NCBI GenBank assembly: GCA_002372735.1
Contig: DFIE01000115.1
Span: 1 to 11,420 of the forward strand
Origin: Clostridiales bacterium UBA3705
Lineage (GTDB): Bacteria > Bacillota_A > Clostridia > Oscillospirales > Oscillospiraceae
Direction of reading: 5' to 3'
DNA length: 11,420 bases
Shown here: positions 6,628-11,420 of the stretch, one piece after another
Position numbering within the stretch: position 1 is the first letter of the stretch
Layout: each line of letters begins with the position of its first letter
The notes under the pieces: generated by a model
The model's input: only the letters and a program-made list of their open reading frames with translations
The model's database searches: none
What the model was told of the DNA's origin: nothing
Position numbers and translations under genes: made by a program

Positions 6628-7829
6628 GGACGGAACGGCTGATTCTGCGCATCCAGGAGGCCCTGGAGCTGCTGTACCTGTGCCTGATGACCTGGTGTCT
6701 CAGCGTCCCCTTTGCCCTGATCTTCCCAGAGTGGCCCCAGGAGCGGACCTGCCTGCTGCTGGGCCTGGGAGCGGGGCTGATGGTAACCGCCATCTTTGCC
6801 GCGGCCAAGCCCATGGAAAAGCGCCTGCCCCGCACGCTGGTCGCCCTGGCCGTTGCCCTGGCGGTGCAGCTGCTGCCCCTGCCGGGGGTGCTGCGGGTCA
6901 ACTACGGCCTGTGCGGGCTGATTGCCGTGATCGCCGGGGCCCTGGTGGGCCGGCCCAAGGGCAAGCAGGTGCTGCGGGTGCCCAGGCTGTACCACTGGCT
7001 CTTCCCCCTGCTCGGCTACGGCCTGGGCCGGATCGGCAAGCTGGACACCCTTTCCGGGGCGTGCATTGTGATTGCGGCCATGATGGTGCTGGTCTTCGTG
7101 GCCTACAAAAACTATGAGCGGCTGCTGCTGAATCTCCGGGCCGACAAGGACACCAAGGTCTCTGACCGGGCCATTCTGGAGCTGAATCTGCGGATGCTGC
7201 TGCTGTTTTTTGCAGTGGGCACGGCCCTGCTGGTGCTGCTGCCCTGGCTGCTCTCCCTGATCCCCCCGGCGCCCCCGGCCACACTCCTGCCCCGGGTGCC
7301 CTATACCGACGCCCCCCTGCCCACCCATGAAACCCAGATGTCGGCCAGGGTAATCACCCCGGACGTTGAGGCCTGGGATCTGTCTGTGCTGGGCAACGTG
7401 TTTTTGTGGATCTTCCTGGTGTTTGTGGTGGGGGCCCTGGGCCTGGCGGTGTTTGCGGTGATCTCCCTGCTGCGGAATCTCCGGGACGAGAAGGTCCGGC
7501 ACAGCCCGGTGCAGTCCGCCGGCTTTGAGATCCTCTCCCTGGATCCCCAGGCCGCAGGCCCCGCCCGGCGCGCCGAGCCCCCCGCAGGCAGCTATGACAA
7601 AAAGGTCCGGCGGCAGTACGCCAAGCTGATCCGCAGCCGCACCAAGGAGCCCGACGAGGCCGCCTCCCCCCGGGAGCTGGAGGACACCGCCCTGCTGCCC
7701 CGGCGCCGGGCCAGAGAGCGGATCCACACCGTATACGAAAAGGCCCGGTACGCCCCCGAGGAGGTCAGCCGGGAGGAATACAAGCTGATGAAGGCTGCCA
7801 TCCGGCAGCTGAACGAGGAAACACCATGA
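6624..7829 (+). CDS. Multi-pass membrane protein resembling TgpA without the transglutaminase domain, DUF4129-like tail
   Basis: A 401-residue protein with about seven or eight membrane segments (roughly 17-36, 43-62, 69-86, 94-110, 121-138, 143-162, 190-213 and 257-284) and a charged cytoplasmic tail. In MoxR-DUF58 operons this position is usually held by TgpA-type proteins: an N-terminal membrane bundle, an external transglutaminase-like domain, one more membrane helix, then a DUF4129 tail. Here the order matches, but only about 43 proline-rich residues (214-256) sit where the transglutaminase core would be, and no Cys-His-Asp triad is visible. The tail (about 325-398, with VRRQYAKLIRS and HTVYEKARYAPEE) resembles DUF4129. 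The start at 6624 overlaps the DUF58 stop and has GGAGG just upstream. The assignment rests on context and layout; family membership is inferred. Confidence 0.75.
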   Translation: MRTERLILRIQEALELLYLCLMTWCLSVPFALIFPEWPQERTCLLLGLGAGLMVTAIFAAAKPMEKRLPRTLVALAVALAVQLLPLPGVLRVNYGLCGLIAVIAGALVGRPKGKQVLRVPRLYHWLFPLLGYGLGRIGKLDTLSGACIVIAAMMVLVFVAYKNYERLLLNLRADKDTKVSDRAILELNLRMLLLFFAVGTALLVLLPWLLSLIPPAPPATLLPRVPYTDAPLPTHETQMSARVITPDVEAWDLSVLGNVFLWIFLVFVVGALGLAVFAVISLLRNLRDEKVRHSPVQSAGFEILSLDPQAAGPARRAEPPAGSYDKKVRRQYAKLIRSRTKEPDEAASPRELEDTALLPRRRARERIHTVYEKARYAPEEVSREEYKLMKAAIRQLNEETP

Positions 7830-8692
7830 TTGACGTATGTGATATCTCTCAAATCAAGGACCTGCTGCAGCGCCACGGGTTCCGGTTTTCCAAGGCCAAG
7901 GGGCAGAACTTTCTGACCCAGGCCTGGGTGCCGGAGCGGATCGCCCTGGAGTCCGGCCTGGACAAGACCGCCGGCGTGCTGGAAATCGGCCCCGGCATCG
8001 GCCCCCTGACCCGGCAGCTCTGCGCCCACGCCGCCAAGGTGGTGGCCATTGAGGTGGACACCGCCCTGAAGCCTGTGCTGGCGGAGACCATGGCCGGCTA
8101 TGACAACCTGGAGCTTGTGTTTGACAACGCCATGAAGCTGGATCTCAAGGCCCTGTGCCAAAGCCGGTTTGCCGGCCTGCGGCCCATGGCCTGTGCCAAC
8201 CTGCCCTACTACATCACCTCCCCGGTGCTGACGATGCTGCTGGAGAGCCGGGCCTTTGACCAGGTGACGGTGATGATCCAAAAGGAGGTGGCCCAGCGGA
8301 TCTGCGCCGCGCCGGGCACCGGGGAGTACAGCGCCTTTACCGTGTTCTGCAACTACTACGCCCGGCCCAGGATGCTCTTTGACGTGCCCCCCTCCTGCTT
8401 CATTCCCCAGCCCAAGGTGACCTCCACGGTGATTGCCCTGCCCACCCGGGCCCAGCCCCCCTGCCCCGTGAGGGACGAGGCGCTGTTCTTCCGGGTGGTA
8501 AGGGCGGGCTTTGCCATGCGGCGCAAAACCCTGACCAACGGCCTGTGCGCCGCCTTCCCCCAGGTGGGCAAGGAGCGCATCGCCGGGCTGCTGGCCGGCT
8601 GCGACATTGACCCCGCCACCCGGGCCGAGCGGCTGGATATCCCCGCCTTTGCCGCCATTGCGGACGCCCTGGGAGAGGAGGGCTGTGGTTGA
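7826..8692 (+). CDS. rsmA: 16S rRNA (adenine1518/1519-N6) dimethyltransferase RsmA/KsgA
   Basis: A 288-residue enzyme of normal length that uses S-adenosylmethionine to dimethylate two adjacent adenines near the 3' end of 16S rRNA, a late step in small-subunit maturation. Visible motifs are the N-terminal GQNFL (26-30), the SAM-binding loop EIGPGIGP (53-60), the acidic ribose-binding IEVD (75-78), FDNAMKLD (99-106) and the catalytic NLPYY (125-129). The C-terminal helical domain follows, with QPKVTSTV and the FAMRRKTLTN segment typical of the family. The ATG at 7826 overlaps the stop of the preceding membrane protein by four bases, with GAGGAA upstream. Sharing a transcript with a MoxR-type membrane set is unusual for this housekeeping gene, but the enzyme itself looks complete. 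Confidence 0.96.
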   Translation: MIDVCDISQIKDLLQRHGFRFSKAKGQNFLTQAWVPERIALESGLDKTAGVLEIGPGIGPLTRQLCAHAAKVVAIEVDTALKPVLAETMAGYDNLELVFDNAMKLDLKALCQSRFAGLRPMACANLPYYITSPVLTMLLESRAFDQVTVMIQKEVAQRICAAPGTGEYSAFTVFCNYYARPRMLFDVPPSCFIPQPKVTSTVIALPTRAQPPCPVRDEALFFRVVRAGFAMRRKTLTNGLCAAFPQVGKERIAGLLAGCDIDPATRAERLDIPAFAAIADALGEEGCG

Positions 8693-9372
8693 ACCTGGAA
8701 TTTCTGTTTTTGGACCTGGACGACACCCTGTTGGACTTTGGCCTGGCGGAGCACGCCGCCTACACCGCCGCCCTGCGGGAGATGGACATTGACCCCACCC
8801 CCGCCCTGCTGGCCCGCTACCACGTCATCAACAACCAGCACTGGGAGCGCTATGAGCGGGGGGAGCTGGAGCGGGAGGCCCTGCTGGTGCTGCGCCACGC
8901 CCAACTGCTGCAGGAGCTGGGCATCCGCCGGGACCCGGAGGAGCTGGAGCGGCGCTACCGGGACAAGCTGGGCATCGGCCACTACTTTGTGCCCGGGGCC
9001 CCGGAGCTGCTGGAGTATCTGTCCGGCCGGGGCTACCGGCTGTTTTTGGCCTCCAACGGGGTGGCGGACACCCAGTACTCCCGGCTGGAGAGCGCCGGGA
9101 TCTGCCCCTACTTTGAGAACATCTTCATCTCTGAGGACACCGGGGCCCACAAGCCGGAGCAGGCCTACTTTGACTACTGCTTTGCCCGGATCCCGGGCTT
9201 TGAGAAGGACCGGGCCATGATCATCGGCGACAGCCTGTCCTCTGACATCCGGGGCGGCAAGGCCGCCGGGATCAAAACCTGCTGGTTGAACCGTCGGGGC
9301 CTGCCTGCCCCTGCAATCGACCCGCCGGATCTGGAGATTCGGCAGCTCAGCGAGCTGCACGAGCTGCTATAG
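8689..9372 (+). CDS. yjjG: HAD-family hydrolase, YjjG-like pyrimidine nucleotidase, TTG start
   Basis: A 227-residue HAD phosphatase with all four motifs: DLDDT (Asp9 nucleophile, Asp11 acid/base), ASN (Ser122-Asn123), Lys155 (AHKPEQ) and GDSLSSD (Asp181 and Asp186). The cap is the small helical type between motifs I and II. The opening FLDLDDTLLDFG and the GDSLSSDIRGG run ending TCWLN are typical of the YjjG branch, which removes phosphate from non-canonical pyrimidine nucleotides and helps cleanse the nucleotide pool. The exact substrate is inferred from family only. Translation starts at TTG 8689, preceded by AGGAGG (8676-8681) seven bases away and overlapping the rsmA stop (TTGA). A TTG start inside an overlap may keep its level tied to rsmA. 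Confidence 0.88.
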   Translation: MNLEFLFLDLDDTLLDFGLAEHAAYTAALREMDIDPTPALLARYHVINNQHWERYERGELEREALLVLRHAQLLQELGIRRDPEELERRYRDKLGIGHYFVPGAPELLEYLSGRGYRLFLASNGVADTQYSRLESAGICPYFENIFISEDTGAHKPEQAYFDYCFARIPGFEKDRAMIIGDSLSSDIRGGKAAGIKTCWLNRRGLPAPAIDPPDLEIRQLSELHELL

Positions 9373-9382
9373 GAGGCCACAG

Positions 9383-10348
9383 ATGGACAAATTTGCGTTG
9401 CTTGCCGCCCTGGAGGACGGCCAATATCACTCCGGCAGTGACCTGGGCAGGCGCCTGGGCGTCACCCGGGCGGCGGTGTTCCACACCATCTCCCAGCTGC
9501 GGCAGCAGGGCTACGAGATCGACTCCCTGCCCAGCCGGGGCTACCGCCTGGTGCACGGGCCGGACCGGCTGCAGCAGGACCGGATTCTCCACCTGCTGGG
9601 CAACCACCCCTGGGCCCCCCTGGTCCAAGTGCTGGACACGGTGGATTCCACCAACAACCTGCTCAAGCGCCTGGCCCAGGAGGGTGCCCCCCAGGGCACC
9701 GTGGCCATTGCCGACTGCCAGACCGGGGGCCGGGGCCGGATGGGCCGGCAGTTCGACTCGCCCCCGGGCAGCAGCATCTATCTGTCTGCCCTGCTGCGGC
9801 CCGGCTGCCCCCCGGACCGGCTGATGAGTCTGACCGCCCAGGCCGCCGTGGCCGTGGCCCGGGCCGTCCGGACCGCCTGCGGGGCGGAGCCGGAGATCAA
9901 ATGGGTCAACGACCTGGTGCTGGGGGGGCGGAAGATCTGCGGCATTCTCACCGAGATGACCCTGGAGGCGGAGAGCGCCCTGGTGAACTACGCGGTCATC
10001 GGCGTGGGGGTCAACTGCAACCGGACGGAATTCCCCCCGGAGCTGGCCTCCATTGCCGGCTCCCTGCTGACCCAGACCGGCCGGCCCGTGGACCGCTGCG
10101 CCCTGGCCGCCGCCATGGTGGAGGAGCTCTCCCGCCTGCCCGGGGCGGACTGGCTGGAGGATTACCGCCGCCGCTGCCTGAACCTGGGCAAGCGGGTCCA
10201 GATCCTGGACCCGGACAAGGTCCGCACCGCCACGGCGGTGGACGTCGGCCCCCAGGGCGAGCTGGTGGTGCAGCTGCCGGACGGGAGAGTGCGCAGCATC
10301 CGCTCCGGCGAGGTGTCGGTGCGGGGGCTGTACGGCTACGCCGAGTAG
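9383..10348 (+). CDS. birA: Bifunctional biotin-[acetyl-CoA-carboxylase] ligase and biotin repressor BirA
   Basis: A 321-residue protein with three regions. Residues 1-55 form a winged-helix DNA-binding domain (SDLGRRLGVTRAAVFHTISQLR, then the wing YEIDSLPSRGYRL). The catalytic domain follows with DST-NN (88-92), the biotinyl-adenylate loop GGRGRMGR (115-122), KWVNDL (173-178) and the catalytic-region Lys184 (GGRKICGIL). A small C-terminal SH3-like domain ends the protein (about 270-318). It activates biotin with ATP, transfers it to the carboxyl carrier protein, and in the two-domain form can repress biotin genes. The ATG at 9383 follows AGGAGG (9371-9376) by six bases, only ten bases after the HAD gene stop. 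It closes the operon, and no biotin synthesis genes are in view. No clear terminator follows it. Confidence 0.96.
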   Translation: MDKFALLAALEDGQYHSGSDLGRRLGVTRAAVFHTISQLRQQGYEIDSLPSRGYRLVHGPDRLQQDRILHLLGNHPWAPLVQVLDTVDSTNNLLKRLAQEGAPQGTVAIADCQTGGRGRMGRQFDSPPGSSIYLSALLRPGCPPDRLMSLTAQAAVAVARAVRTACGAEPEIKWVNDLVLGGRKICGILTEMTLEAESALVNYAVIGVGVNCNRTEFPPELASIAGSLLTQTGRPVDRCALAAAMVEELSRLPGADWLEDYRRRCLNLGKRVQILDPDKVRTATAVDVGPQGELVVQLPDGRVRSIRSGEVSVRGLYGYAE

Positions 10349-10367
10349 GCAGAAAAAGTCATAAATT

Positions 10368-10391
10368 TTTTACAGAAAAAGGATTGTAAAA
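10368..10391. promoter_or_regulatory. Inverted repeat over the -35 of the small repeat protein gene, candidate operator
   Basis: TTTTACA (10368-10374) and TGTAAAA (10385-10391) are exact inverted copies with ten bases between. The right arm covers the predicted -35, so a bound protein would block RNA polymerase. The right half, TTGTAAA, resembles one half-site of known BirA operators, and birA is the gene just upstream, but the matching second half in the usual orientation is absent. The regulator is therefore unknown. Confidence 0.3.
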
Positions 10392-10412
10392 CCCGGAATT
10401 TTGCGCTATACT
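10384..10412 (+). promoter_or_regulatory. Predicted promoter of the small repeat protein gene
   Basis: TTGTAA (10384-10389) and TATACT (10407-10412) are spaced by exactly 17 bases. An A/T-rich stretch just upstream (10352-10383) could act as an UP element. The 8-base direct repeats ACCCGGAA at 10391-10398 and 10415-10422 flank the -10. Transcription would start near 10419, followed by AGGAGG at 10432-10437. Confidence 0.6.
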
Positions 10413-10446
10413 AGACCCGGAAATATCATACAGGAGGCGTTACATT

Positions 10447-10785
10447 ATGAATAAACTGCTCATTAAGATCCTGGCCGTCATCGGCGCTTTGGCCGCCGTG
10501 GCCGCGGTGCTGTACTTCTTCCGTGACAAGCTGGCCGCCCTGTGCAAGGGCTGCAAGAGCCAGGAAGAGGGCCCCAAAGAGGCCGACACCGTGGAGGACT
10601 TCGTAGAAGAGGCCAAGGCCAAGGTCACCGAGGCCGTGGAAGAGGCCAAGGACAAGGCTGCCGAGATCGTGGAGGAGGCCAAGGACAAGGCCGCCGAGAT
10701 CGTAGAGACCGCCGAGGAAAAGGCCGCCGCCATCAAGGAGGAGTTCAAGGACTACGCCGACGTGGAGCAGCCCACCGAGGAATAA
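10447..10785 (+). CDS. Small membrane-anchored protein with 11-residue helical repeats, function unknown
   Basis: A 112-residue protein of unknown function. Residues 5-24 form a single hydrophobic N-terminal helix. A short CKGC pair (Cys33, Cys36) follows just past the membrane. Residues 53-96 are four back-to-back 11-residue units rich in Ala, Glu and Lys (pattern V-E-x-A-x-x-K-x-x-x-x), and the tail is acidic. Eleven-residue repeats form long amphipathic or coiled helices, as in YtxH-like, LEA-like and apolipoprotein-like proteins. The gene has a perfect AGGAGG (10432-10437) nine bases before the ATG, its own promoter and a strong hairpin after it, so it is a separate transcription unit and probably well expressed. 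A role in envelope stress or as a membrane spacer is possible, but is inferred only from composition. Confidence 0.85.
   Translation: MNKLLIKILAVIGALAAVAAVLYFFRDKLAALCKGCKSQEEGPKEADTVEDFVEEAKAKVTEAVEEAKDKAAEIVEEAKDKAAEIVETAEEKAAAIKEEFKDYADVEQPTEE
10603..10734 (+). repeat. Four tandem 33-base units coding 11-residue helical repeats
   Basis: Units start at 10603, 10636, 10669 and 10702. They encode VEEAKAKVTEA, VEEAKDKAAEI twice, and VETAEEKAAAI. The two middle units are identical in protein and differ at only a few synonymous bases. The array may expand or contract by slippage, which would change helix length in whole units. Confidence 0.9.
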
Positions 10786-10796
10786 GCCTGCACAGC

Positions 10797-10835
10797 GCAA
10801 GCCCCCCTGCCGGAGCATCCGGCAGGGGGGCTTGC
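10797..10835 (+). terminator. Hairpin terminator after the small repeat protein gene
   Basis: A perfect 17-bp stem joins 10797-10813 to 10819-10835 around the 5-base loop AGCAT, beginning 11 bases after the stop codon. Only ATTTA follows, so the usual run of T residues is poor. The very stable GC stem and its position still favour a terminator, probably serving the plus strand. Confidence 0.75.
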
Positions 10836-10840
10836 ATTTA

Positions 10841-10876
10841 CACAACAGCCGGGGCCCGAAGGCCCCGGCTGTTGTG
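10841..10876 (-). terminator. Hairpin terminator after the ABC transporter ATPase gene
   Basis: A perfect 16-bp stem joins 10841-10856 to 10861-10876. On the minus strand the four-base loop is TTCG closed by C and G, the extra-stable cUUCGg tetraloop in RNA. It starts ten bases after the stop of the minus-strand gene. The following sequence (TAAATG on the minus strand) lacks a T run. Confidence 0.75.
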
Positions 10877-10886
10877 CTGCATGGGA

Positions 10887-11420
10887 TTAGTCGCAAAGCA
10901 GGTTCTTCTCGGTCTCGGGGTCGAAGAAGTGCATGACCTTCCCCTCGAAGGTGATGGACAGCTTCTTGCCCTGGGCCAGGCTCTCTCGTTCAGAGGTCTC
11001 CAGGTCGATGGTGGGGATGCGGACGATCAGACGGGTCTCATCCTCGGTGTACACGTGCAGATGGAGCTCGGAGCCCATCATCTCGTTGACCTCCAGGGTG
11101 CAGGGGATGCCGCCGCCCTTGCGGTCCAGCACAATGTGCTCGGGGCGCACGCCCAGCAGGATGTCCCGGGTGCCCAGCTGACGCTTGGCCAGCTCGCGGC
11201 CCTTTTCGCCGTCCACTTCGATCTTGACGCCGAAGGGGGTGACGTAGTACTTGCCGTTCTCATGGAGCAGACGGGTCTTGATGATGTTCATCTTGGGCGC
11301 GCCGATGAACTCGGCCACAAACAGATTGGCAGGCATCTCAAAGACCTCGGTGGGGGTGCCCACCTGCATGATGTAGCCGTCCTTCATGATGACGATCCGG
11401 TCGCCCAGGGTCATGGCCTC
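10887..11420 (-). CDS. Sugar ABC transporter ATP-binding protein (MalK/UgpC/MsmX type), N-terminal part outside window
   Basis: The reading frame enters at the right window edge and ends at TAA (10889-10887), leaving 177 residues. It opens with [15 protein letters not shown], the stretch right after the switch-histidine loop of CUT1-type sugar ABC ATPases. Next come [10 protein letters not shown], then [10 protein letters not shown], which ends the nucleotide-binding domain. The remaining 130 or so residues are the OB-fold (TOBE) regulatory domain, marked by LGVRPEHI. Proteins of this type energise import of sugars or glycerol phosphate from the cytoplasmic face, and in Gram-positives one such ATPase (MsmX) often serves several importers. 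Walker A and B and the true start are outside the window, so the substrate and the choice between the names UgpC and MsmX cannot be decided. The gene converges on the small repeat protein gene. Confidence 0.92.
   Translation of the reverse strand, partial: EAMTLGDRIVIMKDGYIMQVGTPTEVFEMPANLFVAEFIGAPKMNIIKTRLLHENGKYYVTPFGVKIEVDGEKGRELAKRQLGTRDILLGVRPEHIVLDRKGGGIPCTLEVNEMMGSELHLHVYTEDETRLIVRIPTIDLETSERESLAQGKKLSITFEGKVMHFFDPETEKNLLCD

Noticed and set aside
6543..7727. A 394-codon open frame on the minus strand opposite the TgpA-like gene
   Set aside because: Its product is Gln/Gly/His-rich with no recognisable domain, while the plus strand encodes a membrane protein coupled to its neighbours by a start/stop overlap.
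10797..10876. The two long hairpins considered as a CRISPR unit, a transposon end or a small RNA gene
   Set aside because: The two stems are unrelated in sequence, are not repeated elsewhere in the window, and each sits just after a stop codon of a convergent gene, which fits terminators better.

Overview
The window looks like a piece of chromosome from a GC-rich, Gram-positive Clostridia, most like the Oscillospiraceae / Flavonifractor group of gut bacteria. The evidence is strongly GC-biased third codon positions, AGGAGG ribosome binding sites, frequent TTG starts, a MoxR-DUF58 operon, and a large secreted protein with InlB-type repeats and Cys-x-x-Cys repeats. The genus is inferred from style, not proven. 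No mobile elements, RNA genes or CRISPR arrays are visible; most of the window is ordinary chromosomal sequence.

Layout. (1) Bases 1-3592, minus strand: most of a very large exported protein (1197 residues seen, C-terminus outside the window) with a signal peptide, a caspase/gingipain-like (clan CD) peptidase-like domain and a chain of adhesion-type modules. Its leader holds a promoter, a terminator-like hairpin and an inverted repeat upstream. (2) Bases 3773-4354, minus strand: a compact HD-domain phosphohydrolase-like protein with its own promoter. (3) Bases 4355-4535: a divergent control region with promoters pointing both ways and a dyad between them. (4) Bases 4536-10348, plus strand: a tight six-gene run of MoxR ATPase, DUF58 protein, membrane protein resembling TgpA without its transglutaminase domain, rsmA (16S rRNA dimethyltransferase), a YjjG-like HAD phosphatase and birA. 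Three of the junctions are 4-base stop/start overlaps. (5) Bases 10447-10785, plus strand: a small membrane-anchored protein with 11-residue helical repeats, its own promoter and a strong hairpin after it. (6) Bases 10887-11420, minus strand: the C-terminal part of a MalK/UgpC/MsmX-type sugar ABC transporter ATPase, converging on gene (5), with a second strong hairpin between the two.

The first three genes of the long operon probably act together at the membrane: a MoxR AAA+ ATPase, a DUF58 (von Willebrand-like) partner and a membrane protein is a recurring set. The next three genes are housekeeping functions (ribosome maturation, nucleotide clean-up, biotin attachment) that seem to share the transcript. 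The most unusual items are the exported clan CD peptidase-like protein, the apparent loss of the transglutaminase core from the TgpA-like protein, and the small repeat protein with a dyad over its promoter.
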